Shown: positions 13,879 through 22,961, counted from the first letter of the stretch. The stretch is DNA of 36,661 bases from Syntrophaceae bacterium (GCA_003141195.1 PLLC01000088.1:84780-121440); one strand, 5' to 3'. Numbers and translations are program-made. Notes: generated by a model from the letters alone, not told the origin.

Positions 13879-15291
13879 ATGCAAGATGAAGTGCTGAGGC
13901 AGTGCGTCCGCAATGCTGTAGCAGATTATTTCGCCGCCTGCCATGCGCCACGTTGGGATGCGCCGTTTGTTCCCGGCGAGACGCCCGTGCCCGTGTCCGG
14001 CAAGGTTTATGACGTTGAGGATATGGCGATCCTCATGGAGGCGGTCCTCGATTTCTGGCTTACGACAGGACGGTTTGCCGCGGCTTTCGAAAAGAGTTTT
14101 TCCGAATTCCTTGGGACCAGGCACACCAGTCTCTGTAATTCCGGATCTTCCGCCAATCTCCTGGCCATCTCCTGCCTGACGTCGCCCAAGCTGAAAGATC
14201 GCCGCCTGCAGCCGGGGGACGAGGTGATCACCCTCGCGGCGGGTTTTCCCACAACGGTCAATCCCATCCTGCAAAACCGGCTGATCCCCGTTTTCGTGGA
14301 TGTGACCATTCCAACCTACAATGTGGATGCGTCGCAGCTCGATGCGGCCCTGAGCAACCGGACGCGGGCGGTTTTCCTTCCCCATACCCTGGGCAATCCC
14401 TTCGATCTGGATGCCGTCACGACGTTCTGCCGGAAGCATGACCTTTGGCTGATCGAGGACAACTGCGACGCCCTCGGGGCGACGTATGAACTCCCGGCAG
14501 AAAAGGGCGCCACCCCCTCGGCCTCACATCGATTCGGAGCGCCTCAGAGAGAAGGGGGGGATGATCTGCCGGCAAATGAACGGCGAGAGAGACTTTATAC
14601 CGGCGCCATCGGTGATATCGCTACCTTTAGTTTCTATCCGGCCCATCACATCACGATGGGGGAAGGCGGCGCCGTCGTGACGAACAGCGGCGAACTCAAG
14701 CGGCTGATCGAATCCTTCCGCGACTGGGGTCGGGACTGCTGGTGCGAGACGGGACACAACAATACCTGCAAACGGCGATTTGAGCAGCAATTCGGAGATC
14801 TTCCCTTTGGGTATGATCACAAGTATGTCTATTCCCACATCGGCTACAACTTGAAACTGACGGATTTTCAGGCAGCCCTGGGCGTTTCCCAGTTAAGGAA
14901 GCTGCCCCGGTTCATCGAGATCCGGCGGCGGAACTTTCAGATCCTTTATGATGGCTTGAAAAATCTTGAGGAATTCTTTATCCTGCCGGAGGCGACGACG
15001 CATTCGCAGCCGAGCTGGTTCGGCTTTCCCATCGCCGTCCGGCCGGAGGCGCCATTTTCAAGAAACGAGCTGATCTGCCATCTGGATCAGGCGAAGATAG
15101 ACACGCGGCTGTTGTTTGGCGGCAACCTTACTCGCCAGCCGGCTTTCCGGGATGTGCCGCACCGCAAGATCGGCGATCTCAGGAACTCCGATTTCGTAAT
15201 GAATCAGGTCTTCTGGATCGGCGTCTATCCGGGGTTGACTGAAGACATATTATGCTATGTTATGGAAACTATAAAGCGATTTAAAATGTAA
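13879..15291 (+). CDS. rfbH: CDP-4-keto-6-deoxyglucose 3-dehydrase (E1) with in-frame insertion
   Basis: A 470-residue PMP- and [2Fe-2S]-dependent enzyme of the DegT/StrS fold; it removes the C-3 hydroxyl of CDP-4-keto-6-deoxyglucose together with an E3 reductase. [15 protein letters not shown] has His where aminotransferases have the PLP lysine, the E1 hallmark. The Fe-S cysteines are known as C-X57-C-X1-C-X7-C; here NCDALG to [13 protein letters not shown] reads C-X90-C-X1-C-X7-C. The extra 33 residues (205-237) follow GATYE. Everything else looks intact. GAGGAA lies before the ATG. Whether the cluster still forms is open. Confidence 0.92.
   Translation: MQDEVLRQCVRNAVADYFAACHAPRWDAPFVPGETPVPVSGKVYDVEDMAILMEAVLDFWLTTGRFAAAFEKSFSEFLGTRHTSLCNSGSSANLLAISCLTSPKLKDRRLQPGDEVITLAAGFPTTVNPILQNRLIPVFVDVTIPTYNVDASQLDAALSNRTRAVFLPHTLGNPFDLDAVTTFCRKHDLWLIEDNCDALGATYELPAEKGATPSASHRFGAPQREGGDDLPANERRERLYTGAIGDIATFSFYPAHHITMGEGGAVVTNSGELKRLIESFRDWGRDCWCETGHNNTCKRRFEQQFGDLPFGYDHKYVYSHIGYNLKLTDFQAALGVSQLRKLPRFIEIRRRNFQILYDGLKNLEEFFILPEATTHSQPSWFGFPIAVRPEAPFSRNELICHLDQAKIDTRLLFGGNLTRQPAFRDVPHRKIGDLRNSDFVMNQVFWIGVYPGLTEDILCYVMETIKRFKM
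14491..14589. repeat. 99-bp in-frame inserted sequence in rfbH
   Basis: The segment encodes residues 205-237 ([10 protein letters not shown]... to ...NERRE), which have no counterpart in normal E1 spacing. Near its ends CCGGCAGA (14494) and TCTGCCGG (14565) are inverted, with C-rich and G-rich stretches inside them, so it looks like a palindromic element. It shares no obvious motif with the GGGGACA cluster in rfbG. Confidence 0.7.
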
Positions 15292-15312
15292 AGATGAAAA
15301 AGAGGATTCGAC

Positions 15313-15537
15313 ATGATTAAGATAGAATTTGACAGCATTGTTTTTCAGGAGGGCAAAACATATGTCGCCTACTCGCCAAAACTTGATGTGTCCAGTTGCG
15401 GCGGCACGGTCGATGAAGCCCGCAATAACCTAAAGACAGCGGTCCGTTTATTTCTTGAAGAAGCGGAGAAAATGGGGACGTTGGAAGATATCATGTCTGA
15501 ATCGGGCTATGAGAAGGCCGAACCCAACTTAAATTAA
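15313..15537 (+). CDS. Orphan HicB-like antitoxin between rfbH and rfbF
   Basis: A 74-residue protein: IKIEFDSIVFQEGKTYVAYSPKLDVSSCGGTVDEARNNLKTAVRLFLEEAEKMG, the short HicB (UPF0150) pattern. GAGGA precedes the ATG. No hicA lies on either side: rfbF begins 36 bases later. It may be what remains of a TA insertion, or may serve another HicA in the window. Confidence 0.78.
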   Translation: MIKIEFDSIVFQEGKTYVAYSPKLDVSSCGGTVDEARNNLKTAVRLFLEEAEKMGTLEDIMSESGYEKAEPNLN

Positions 15538-15572
15538 GGTCACGTTGTGTATTTAAAGATGAGGGAAATGAC

Positions 15573-16352
15573 TTGAAGAAAAAAGTCCCGGTAGTTATCC
15601 TGTGCGGCGGCATGGGGACGCGCCTGGCGGAACAGACGGAGGTCCGCCCCAAGCCCCTGGTGGAAATCGGCGGCCGGCCGATCCTCTGGCATATCATGAA
15701 GCACTATTCCCAATATGGGTTCAACGAATTCATCCTCGCCCTCGGGTATAAAGGCGAGATGATCAAACGGTATTTTATTGATTTCTATGCCCTCGGCCAG
15801 GATTTCACCGTCAGCCTGGAGGATGGCCAGGTCCGCATGATCCGGGAAAATCATGGAGAAAAATGGACGGTACATTTGATCGATACGGGGCTGGAGACCC
15901 AGACGGGAGGCCGTCTCAAGCGGCTGGCCGGGATGATTAAGAAAAGACCTTTCCTGATGACTTACGGAGATGGCGTCTGCGATGTCAACCTGGATGACTT
16001 ACTTCATTTTCACCAGCGGCAGAAGGCCCTGGTCACCCTCACGGCGGTTCGCCCCCCGGCCCGGTTCGGCGCCCTGGAATTTGAAGGGGTGAGAATCCGT
16101 AATTTCAAAGAGAAATCAACCCTTCACGAGGGGTGGATCAACGGCGGATTCTTTGTCATTGAGCCTGAGGCCCTTGGTTATATCCAAAACGATATCATGT
16201 GGGAACATGCTCCTATGGAAACCATGGCCGCGGAAGGCAAGCTCTGCGGCTATCAGCACGAGGGGTTCTGGCAGTGCATGGATACGGCCCGGGATGTGCG
16301 CTACCTCGAATCCCTCTGGGAAAAGGGAATGGCCCCGTGGAAGACGTGGTGA
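15573..16352 (+). CDS. rfbF: Glucose-1-phosphate cytidylyltransferase
   Basis: A 259-residue nucleotidyltransferase making CDP-glucose from CTP and glucose 1-phosphate, the first step for 3,6-dideoxysugars. VVILCGGMGTRLAEQTEVRPKPLVEIGGRPILWHIM is the nucleotide-binding and Lys-containing signature; TYGDGVCDVN holds the metal-binding Asp, and WINGGFFVIEP and EGFWQCMDT are typical of the RfbF subgroup. Length is normal. The start is TTG at 15573 with GAGGG eight bases before. It follows the orphan hicB and precedes the epimerase by seven bases. Confidence 0.93.
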   Translation: MKKKVPVVILCGGMGTRLAEQTEVRPKPLVEIGGRPILWHIMKHYSQYGFNEFILALGYKGEMIKRYFIDFYALGQDFTVSLEDGQVRMIRENHGEKWTVHLIDTGLETQTGGRLKRLAGMIKKRPFLMTYGDGVCDVNLDDLLHFHQRQKALVTLTAVRPPARFGALEFEGVRIRNFKEKSTLHEGWINGGFFVIEPEALGYIQNDIMWEHAPMETMAAEGKLCGYQHEGFWQCMDTARDVRYLESLWEKGMAPWKTW

Positions 16353-16359
16353 GAGCAAC

Positions 16360-17415
16360 GTGGAAAATCTTTTAGCGGAAGATTTGGATCATATCCTCAC
16401 CCATACCCGCGACCTATGGGAAGAACTTCGCGGGGAGCGCCTATTCATCACGGGCGGCACGGGTTTTTTCGGTTGCTGGCTTCTGGAAAGTTTTGCCTGG
16501 GCAAATGATAAGCTTAATTTGAATGCCGAAGCCATGGTTTTGTCCAGGAATCCGGAGGCCTTTGAAAAAAAGGCGGCGCACCTGTATCACCATCGGGCCA
16601 TTCAATTCTTGAGGGGCGATATCAAGGATTTCGTTTTTCCGGAAGGTCCGTTTTCACATCTGATTCACAGTGCCGTTTATCAGCAGCCTGCTGATGTAAA
16701 ACCAAGCAACCTTTCCCTGGTCAATGAAATGCTGACCGGGACAAGGCGCATTCTCGATTTTTGTGTCCGGGCAAATATTAAAAAGATGCTGTTAGTAAGC
16801 ACCGGAGCCGTGTATGGCAAAGCGCCATCCCCGTTGGAAAAGATCCCTGAAGATTTTCCCGGTTCTTATGACCCGGCCGTTAGTGCAAGCGCCTATCATC
16901 ACGTCAGGCGGATGATGGAATCTTTAAGTGTACTTTATGCGGAGGAAAATGATTTTGAAGCAAAGATTGCCCGGTGTTTTTCTTTTATAGGACCGTACTT
17001 GCCCCTCAACGGTCGCTTTGCCGTCAGTGATTTTATCCTGGATGCTTTATCTGGAGGCCGCATTACCGTTAAAGGGGATGGAAAGGCCGTGCGCTCGTAT
17101 CTTTACATGGCCGATCTTACTATATGGCTATGGACGATCCTGTTCAGAGGGATCACATGCAAGCCATACAATGTGGGGTCTGAATTCCCGATAACGATTC
17201 GAGCGATGGCCGAGGAGGTTGCGAATGAATCCGTACCGCCTTTGGGTGTTTCTATTTTAGGGAAATCTTTTGATGGCGTTGCCCAGGACCACTATGTTCC
17301 CGATACTTCAAGAGCACAATCGGAGATCGGTGTACGCCAGCTCATCCCTCTTGCTGAATCTATAAGAAAAACGATGCGATGGTATAGAGGGCCTTATTCA
17401 AGAAAGGAGCTCTAA
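16360..17415 (+). CDS. NAD-dependent epimerase/dehydratase, possible sugar reductase
   Basis: A 351-residue extended SDR. LFITGGTGFFGCWLLESF is the dinucleotide motif and LLVSTGAVYG the Ser/Thr region. At the YxxxK place the codons read SAYHHVRR, so Lys appears to be Arg. In 3,6-dideoxysugar operons a gene here usually encodes the last reductase or epimerase (abequose or paratose synthase type, or YerF-like). The start is taken as GTG at 16360, just after rfbF; a longer frame runs back into rfbF and is unlikely. Exact product cannot be assigned. Confidence 0.75.
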   Translation: MENLLAEDLDHILTHTRDLWEELRGERLFITGGTGFFGCWLLESFAWANDKLNLNAEAMVLSRNPEAFEKKAAHLYHHRAIQFLRGDIKDFVFPEGPFSHLIHSAVYQQPADVKPSNLSLVNEMLTGTRRILDFCVRANIKKMLLVSTGAVYGKAPSPLEKIPEDFPGSYDPAVSASAYHHVRRMMESLSVLYAEENDFEAKIARCFSFIGPYLPLNGRFAVSDFILDALSGGRITVKGDGKAVRSYLYMADLTIWLWTILFRGITCKPYNVGSEFPITIRAMAEEVANESVPPLGVSILGKSFDGVAQDHYVPDTSRAQSEIGVRQLIPLAESIRKTMRWYRGPYSRKEL

Positions 17416-17416
17416 A

Positions 17417-18301
17417 ATGGCAGAAGTAAAAATTGGTAACGCCTTTGTTGGTGATGGTCATCCCTGCTTTATTATTGCCGAAATCGGAATAAATCATAAC
17501 GGCGATGTCGATATCGCAAAAAAGTTGATCGATGTTGCCTCTTTTGCCGGCTGCAATGCCGTTAAATTTCAAAAACGCACCCCAGAATTGTGTGTTCCGC
17601 CAGAACAGCGCAATATGATGCGAGATACACCATGGGGTTACATGACATACATGGAATATCGTAACAAAATCGAGTTCGGCCAAGCTGAATATACCGAAAT
17701 TGGCCGTTACTGCAAAAGCAATGGCGTAGTGTGGTATGCTTCTTGTTGGGATGAACCATCAGTAGATTTTATTGATCGATTTGATCCCCCCTGTTACAAG
17801 ATCGGTTCGCCCTCTCTCACTGACGATGGACTTTTGCGGTACACACGGCAGAAGGCTAAGGATCGCCTCATTCTATTAGCCACAGGTATGAGCACAATGG
17901 ACCAAATCGATCATGCCGTGGATGTTTTAGGAAAGAGTAATCTCGTTCTTATGCATGCATGTAGCACTTATCCAGCGAATTATGTAGATCTCAATCTTAG
18001 GGTGATTCCGATGTTACGAGAACGATATGACGTCCCGATTGGTTATTCGGGACATGAAACCGGGTTGCCGTCTTCTGTTGCTGCCGTGGCTCTTGGTGCT
18101 TGTGTTGTAGAACGCCATATAACACTTGACCGATCTATGTGGGGCTCCGACCAGGCTGCCTCTTTAGAACCAAATGGAATTTCAAGATTGGTTCGTGATA
18201 TTCGCTTGGTCGAAATAGCATTAGGAGACAGCATTAAGCGGGTTGTTGAAGGAGAGATTGCCCTTATTCAAAGGCTTCGCCGTGTGGGTGGAATTCAATG
18301 A
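17417..18301 (+). CDS. NeuB-family sialic-acid-like synthase without SAF domain
   Basis: A 294-residue TIM-barrel enzyme. FIIAEIGINHNGDVDIAKKLIDVA, AVKFQKR, KIGSPSLTD, ILLATGMSTMDQI, LMHACSTYPAN, IGYSGHETG and VERHITLDRSMWGSDQAASLEP are the successive NeuB motifs for PEP and sugar binding. NeuB proteins of about 345 residues carry a C-terminal antifreeze-like SAF domain; here it is absent. The next gene is a KdsC-like phosphatase (ATGA overlap), pointing to a 9-phosphate route as for KDN. The GC content drops from here to about 20612. The sugar made is not known. Confidence 0.85.
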   Translation: MAEVKIGNAFVGDGHPCFIIAEIGINHNGDVDIAKKLIDVASFAGCNAVKFQKRTPELCVPPEQRNMMRDTPWGYMTYMEYRNKIEFGQAEYTEIGRYCKSNGVVWYASCWDEPSVDFIDRFDPPCYKIGSPSLTDDGLLRYTRQKAKDRLILLATGMSTMDQIDHAVDVLGKSNLVLMHACSTYPANYVDLNLRVIPMLRERYDVPIGYSGHETGLPSSVAAVALGACVVERHITLDRSMWGSDQAASLEPNGISRLVRDIRLVEIALGDSIKRVVEGEIALIQRLRRVGGIQ

Positions 18302-18786
18302 AATCCATAAAAGCTGTGGTACTGGACGTGGACGGAGTCCTAACTGACGGAACTGTCTGGTGGAGTGCAAATGGGGACGAGCTAAAACGTTTTTGTTTTT
18401 ACGATGTTACAGGCATTCCTTTAGCTAAAAAAGTCGGCATAATAATAGGGTTGATTTCTGGAGAAAGTAGCTCTTCTGGCATGAAGATTGTTGATCGGTT
18501 TGCTGAGAAGCTTGGGATCACAGACGTTTACAAGGGCTGCCACGATAAAGCATCTGCTTTAAATACATTTGCTACGAAATACAACATAAGCTTGTCTATG
18601 GTATGCTTTATGGGCGATGATATTAACGACCTTCCTGCGCTCAAAATCGCTGGTTTGTCTGCCGCACCAGCTAACGCGCATACCGCTGTGCGACAGCAAG
18701 TTGACGTGGTGACCCAACAGAGAGGAGGTCACGGAGCCGTGCGAGAGTTGCTCGACATGCTAATAGCCAATCAACAAATGGACTAA
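18298..18786 (+). CDS. KdsC-like HAD phosphatase
   Basis: A 162-residue HAD hydrolase: VVLDVDGVLTDGTVWW gives the nucleophile DxD, ISGE motif II, KASALN the Lys motif and FMGDDINDLPAL the acidic motif. The small size without a cap domain is that of KdsC (3-deoxy-octulosonate 8-phosphate phosphatase), which works as a tetramer. It is coupled to the NeuB-like synthase, so it probably dephosphorylates that product. True KdsC for Kdo is less likely in this context. Confidence 0.85.
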   Translation: MKSIKAVVLDVDGVLTDGTVWWSANGDELKRFCFYDVTGIPLAKKVGIIIGLISGESSSSGMKIVDRFAEKLGITDVYKGCHDKASALNTFATKYNISLSMVCFMGDDINDLPALKIAGLSAAPANAHTAVRQQVDVVTQQRGGHGAVRELLDMLIANQQMD

Positions 18787-18809
18787 GCCTACTAGGGGAA
18801 TATGACGTG

Positions 18810-20612
18810 ATGATCAAATTATCAGACTATGTGGCGCAGTGGATCGCTGGCAAGGATATCCGGCACGTTTTCATGGTGCCGGGTGGCGGCGCCATGCACC
18901 TGAACGACTCAATAGGCCACTGTTCCGGGCTTATTTTTGTTTGTAATCTTCATGAGCAGGCAAGCGCCATTGCAGCCGAGGCCTATGCCATGGTAACAAA
19001 TAACCTCGGTGTAGCATTGGTCACTACTGGCCCTGGTGGAACAAATGCAATTACTGGTGTTGCCGCCGCATGGTTGGATTCATCCCCTTGCTTTTTCATA
19101 TCTGGTCAAGTGAAACGCGCTGATTTAAAGGAGAATTTAGGTGTCAGACAATTAGGGGTACAAGAAGTAGATATTGTCTCTCTGGTAAAAACTATCACAA
19201 AGTACGCAGTCACCCTTATGGATCCGACTACCATCAGGTACCATTTGGAAAAGGCCTTATTCCTAGCCAAATCTGACCGCCCAGGACCTGTTTGGGTTGA
19301 TATTCCTCTTGATGTTCAAGCAACAATGATTGACCCGGAAAGTCTTAAGAAGTTTGATCAATTAGAAGAAGGAAAGCAAAAATTTGACAATACCCATTTG
19401 GAAGGCATAGTTGACAGCGTCATCAAGTTATTAAACAAGGCTGAAAGGCCCATCATTTTGGTTGGAAATGGAGTACGACTATCTGGAGGACAAGAAGACC
19501 TTCTACACTTGATCGATAAGTTGGCAATTCCGGTTATGACAACTTGGATGGGAATAGATCTTATACCATATAGCCATGAGCTACTTGTCGGCAGTCCCGG
19601 CTCAATAGCACCAAGAGGAGTAAATTTTGCATTACAAAACTCTGATTGGTTACTTATGATTGGGGCAAGGTTGGATATGGCAATGATTGGTTATGCCCCA
19701 GAAAAACTTGCCAGAGAAGCCCAGAAGATTATGGTTGACATAGATCCAAATGAAATACAAAAGTTAAAAGATACGATCAACTTACCCATATGTGCAGATG
19801 CCAAGGATTTTATATTTGAATTACAGAAGCAAAATAATAGTATGGAAAAAAAAGATCGCTCCGCGTGGTTGTCAAGATGCAAAGAATGGAAGGCTAAGTA
19901 TCCCGTAGTACTTCGTGAACATAGGGAACAGGCAGAACTCAGTACATATTTTTTTTCCGAAATTCTCGCTGAAGAACTGTCAGAAGGCGATTTGATTGCA
20001 CCAGGAAGTTCCGGGGCCGCAGTTGAAATATTTTTTCAAGTTTTTAGGGCAAAATTAAATCAACGGGTTTTACATGGCAGAGGTTTAGGTTCAATGGGAT
20101 TTGCATTGCCAGCCAGTATTGGTGCTTGCTTAGCCAGTGGGCGGAAGCGAACAATATCAGTTGATGGTGATGGTGGATTTCAAATGAATATTCAAGAGCT
20201 AGAAACCGTTGCCCGACTCAATCTTCCAATCAAGTTCTTTGTAATAAACAATCATGGATATGCTTCCATTCGCGCATCGCAACAAAAGTATTTCGGTCAA
20301 TTGACTGGAGCCGATTCAAGCAGTGGAATGACCCTCCCTGACATAGTAAGTGTTGCCTCAGCTTATAAGATTCCCACAGCACGCATTGATACCCCTGTTG
20401 ACTTACGACAGCAAATCAAAAATGTTCTTCAAACACCAGGGCCTGTAGTATGTGATGTTGTAGTTTTAAAGGACGAAGTCTGCGCCCCAAGGCTTTCGTC
20501 TATACAACGAGCAGATGGGTCTATGATATCAAAACCACTGGAGGATTTGTGGCCCTTCTTGGATCGTGAAGAATTCCTCGCCAACATGATCGTACCCCCT
20601 TTGGATGAATAA
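18810..20612 (+). CDS. Thiamine-pyrophosphate enzyme, acetolactate-synthase-like
   Basis: A 600-residue three-domain TPP enzyme. MVPGGGAMHLNDSIG, CNLHEQASAIAAEAYA (catalytic Glu) and TTGPGGTNAITGVA form the pyrimidine-binding domain; VSVDGDGGFQMNIQELETVARLNLPIKFFVINNHGY is the pyrophosphate-binding one. Such proteins are common in surface-sugar clusters. Next to rfbFGH it could act like YerE, which adds a two-carbon unit from pyruvate to a CDP-4-keto-3,6-dideoxysugar; this is inference. A GTG at 18807 is an alternative start; AGGGGA lies at 18794-18799. GC is lower than in the flanking genes. Confidence 0.82.
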   Translation: MIKLSDYVAQWIAGKDIRHVFMVPGGGAMHLNDSIGHCSGLIFVCNLHEQASAIAAEAYAMVTNNLGVALVTTGPGGTNAITGVAAAWLDSSPCFFISGQVKRADLKENLGVRQLGVQEVDIVSLVKTITKYAVTLMDPTTIRYHLEKALFLAKSDRPGPVWVDIPLDVQATMIDPESLKKFDQLEEGKQKFDNTHLEGIVDSVIKLLNKAERPIILVGNGVRLSGGQEDLLHLIDKLAIPVMTTWMGIDLIPYSHELLVGSPGSIAPRGVNFALQNSDWLLMIGARLDMAMIGYAPEKLAREAQKIMVDIDPNEIQKLKDTINLPICADAKDFIFELQKQNNSMEKKDRSAWLSRCKEWKAKYPVVLREHREQAELSTYFFSEILAEELSEGDLIAPGSSGAAVEIFFQVFRAKLNQRVLHGRGLGSMGFALPASIGACLASGRKRTISVDGDGGFQMNIQELETVARLNLPIKFFVINNHGYASIRASQQKYFGQLTGADSSSGMTLPDIVSVASAYKIPTARIDTPVDLRQQIKNVLQTPGPVVCDVVVLKDEVCAPRLSSIQRADGSMISKPLEDLWPFLDREEFLANMIVPPLDE

Positions 20613-20613
20613 C

Positions 20614-20742
20614 ATGAACCGGACATCAACGGAATTGAATCTGGAAGAAATTCTGTGTGAAGACTTGCTAATCCGGCACTATACGCATGAGATTGATGAT
20701 ACGGTCTGTTACGCCATACCCCGGTGGAGGATGAAACCATGA
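20614..20742 (+). CDS. Small unknown protein (42 residues)
   Basis: MNRTSTELNLEEILCEDLLI to ...RWRMKP. It begins one base after the TPP-enzyme stop, and its own stop overlaps the methyltransferase ATG as ATGA, so it is placed as if translated in the operon. No similarity recognised. It may be a 5' fragment of a lost gene or a translational-coupling leader. Confidence 0.4.
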   Translation: MNRTSTELNLEEILCEDLLIRHYTHEIDDTVCYAIPRWRMKP

Positions 20743-21971
20743 CGGTATCGGAGGGAGCCCGGGGAGCGTTTCGCAGAATCTGTGCGGTATGCGGTGGAAC
20801 CGAAGGGGAGTTGCTCTACCAACAGAGGTTCGCCAAGGAAGGAAATGCAAGTTTCCTGGATGGTTACGACGTTGTTGCCTGCGATAATTGCGGATTTGCT
20901 TTTGCGGATCATATTCCGGATCAGAAATGGTTTGACGCCTACTACGGCGCGATGTCGAAATACGAAGACAGCGCCCTGAGCGGAACCGAATCGAAATGGG
21001 AAGTTGAAAAAATGCGGGCGGTAGCCAAGGCCATGATACCATATGTGCCGGAGCATGCCGCGCAGATCGTGGACATCGGCTGCTCTACCGGACGCCTACT
21101 GGCGCATTTCCGAGATGCGGGATTTGAGCACATTCTCGGGGTAGACCCATCTCCCGCCTGTGCCCAAATTGCCATGCAACGCTTTGGGATACAGGTGGAT
21201 ACAGGTACCTTCTCCAACCTTGACCTTCCGGAAGGTTTTGCGGATGTCATGATCCTTACGGGTGTGCTGGAGCATGTAAGGGATCTCGGTCAAGCGCTTG
21301 ACAAAATAGCATTCCACACCAAAAAGGGCGGCCGGGTTTTTATTTCCGTGCCCAATGCTTCCCGTTATGCGGAAGGCGAAGACGCGCCATTTCAAGAATT
21401 CAGCATTGAACACATCAATTTCTTCGGACCAGGCTCGTTGTCCAATCTTATGGCAACCCGGGGGTTTGTTCCCATCGCCATGATCGAAGACATGCTGCCA
21501 GTGAATCTTCGGACAAAAACGCCGGTTGTGCATGGCATCTTTTGCAAGCCGGAGGAGGAATCCTCCCCGCCTTTCCAAATAATCAAGGACACAACAACAA
21601 TTGGTGGGCTGAGAAATTATATTACGCAGTGCCGAAGCGAAGATGAAAGAATTCGGAATATTGTTGCCGGCCTGGTTCAGGAGAAAAAACCCTTGCTGGT
21701 ATGGGGCGTCGGTACCCACACGCTTCGTTTGTTGGCGGAGAGTTCCCTGGTACAGGCGAACATTGTGGCTTTCGTGGATGGAAACCCACGCTACCATGGA
21801 TGTCGAGTGCTCAATCTGCCAGTCTTGGCGCCCAAGGTTCTTCCAGACTATCCGGACGTGGCCGTGCTCATTTCCAGCCGCGCCTATCAGGAAGAAATCG
21901 CATCGGAGATCAGGCAAACGTTGAAGTGTACGAATAAAATTGTCCGCTTTTATTCCTTGACACAAGAGTGA
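20739..21971 (+). CDS. Sugar C-methyltransferase-like SAM enzyme
   Basis: A 410-residue protein in three parts. Residues about 8-55 hold a zinc-binding unit (CAVCGG...CDNCGF). VDIGCSTGRLLAHF at about 105 is the SAM motif, with ILTGVLEHVRD after it. The C-terminal part (LLVWGVGTHTLRLL, FVDGNPRYHG, VLISSRAYQEEI) is the domain seen in TylC3/NovU-type C-3 methyltransferases for 4-ketodeoxysugars. The start at 20739 is favoured by the ATGA overlap; an in-frame GTG at 20724 is possible. With rfbFGH it supports a branched sugar. GC returns to the higher level here. Confidence 0.82.
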   Translation: MTVSEGARGAFRRICAVCGGTEGELLYQQRFAKEGNASFLDGYDVVACDNCGFAFADHIPDQKWFDAYYGAMSKYEDSALSGTESKWEVEKMRAVAKAMIPYVPEHAAQIVDIGCSTGRLLAHFRDAGFEHILGVDPSPACAQIAMQRFGIQVDTGTFSNLDLPEGFADVMILTGVLEHVRDLGQALDKIAFHTKKGGRVFISVPNASRYAEGEDAPFQEFSIEHINFFGPGSLSNLMATRGFVPIAMIEDMLPVNLRTKTPVVHGIFCKPEEESSPPFQIIKDTTTIGGLRNYITQCRSEDERIRNIVAGLVQEKKPLLVWGVGTHTLRLLAESSLVQANIVAFVDGNPRYHGCRVLNLPVLAPKVLPDYPDVAVLISSRAYQEEIASEIRQTLKCTNKIVRFYSLTQE

Positions 21972-22028
21972 GCGTGGATACATTCATCTCTCGAAAACAG
22001 GAACCTGAAAACCAGGGAGAAATTGCCA

Positions 22029-22961
22029 ATGAAGACAATCAGTATCATGACCCCCTGCTACAACGAAGAAGAAAACATCCGCGAACTGGTGGATCGTATC
22101 CGCAATGTCATGGAAGAATTGCCGGAATATGCGTATGAACATATTCTGATCGACAATGCCTCCAAAGACAACACTGTCGCCGTTCTTCGCGAAATTTCCT
22201 CCGAAGACAAACACATCAAAGTAATCGTAAACACGCGCAATTTCGGACATATCCGTTCGGGTTATTATGCCCTACTGCAGGCAAGAGGAGACGCGGTAAT
22301 TGGCATGGCGTCGGACCTGCAGGACCCGCCGGAAATGATTCCGCAATTCGTAAAGAAATGGGAGGAAGGATTTAAAATCGTGCTGGGGGTCAAAGAAAGC
22401 AGCGCGGAATCGCCTCTCTTTTTTCATGTTCGCAAAGCCTATTATAAAATGGTTAGCAAACTATCCGAAGTGGAATTGATGCAAAACACAACCGGCTTTG
22501 GACTGTATGACAAGAAGGTGATCGAAATTCTCCGCCACATCGACGATCCCTATCCCTATTTCCGCGGCCTCATCTGCGACATCGGTTTCGAAATCGCCCC
22601 CATTCCGTTCCACCAGCCCACGCGCAAACGCGGGTTCACAAAAAACAATTTTTACACGCTCTACGACCTGGCCATGCTGGGTATTACCAATCATTCTAAG
22701 GTACCCCTCAGGTTGGCGACGATGACGGGTTTTTCAGTGGCGCTTATGAGTCTTGCTGTTGCTCTTGCTTATTTTATTTATAAATTGATTTTCTGGGATA
22801 ACTTTCAGGTTGGGATGGCGCCTCTTGTCATCGGCCTCTTTTTCTTTTCATCCGTTCAGTTGTTTTTCATCGGTATCATCGGCGAATATATCGGCGCCAT
22901 TCATACCCAGGTGCTGAAGCGGCCATTGGTCATCGAAAAGGAACGAATCAATTTCGATTAA
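22029..22961 (+). CDS. gtrB: Polyprenyl-phosphate glycosyltransferase (GtrB/DPM1-like GT2)
   Basis: A 310-residue enzyme moving a sugar from NDP-sugar to undecaprenyl phosphate on the inner membrane face. ISIMTPCYNEEENI starts the GT-A fold, ILIDNASKDNT and GMASDLQDPPEMI hold the metal-binding acids, and two C-terminal hydrophobic helices (SVALMSLAVALAYFIYKLIF, PLVIGLFFFSSVQLFFIGII) anchor it. The start at 22029 has GGAG upstream. Its 3' end is repeated at 24480-24633 and 26269-26345. The gtrA partner is 3.4 kb downstream. Confidence 0.9.
   Translation: MKTISIMTPCYNEEENIRELVDRIRNVMEELPEYAYEHILIDNASKDNTVAVLREISSEDKHIKVIVNTRNFGHIRSGYYALLQARGDAVIGMASDLQDPPEMIPQFVKKWEEGFKIVLGVKESSAESPLFFHVRKAYYKMVSKLSEVELMQNTTGFGLYDKKVIEILRHIDDPYPYFRGLICDIGFEIAPIPFHQPTRKRGFTKNNFYTLYDLAMLGITNHSKVPLRLATMTGFSVALMSLAVALAYFIYKLIFWDNFQVGMAPLVIGLFFFSSVQLFFIGIIGEYIGAIHTQVLKRPLVIEKERINFD

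Noticed and set aside
13438-14439. 333-codon minus-strand frame opposite rfbH and hicAB
   Set aside because: It crosses several well-supported plus-strand genes and shows no family motif.
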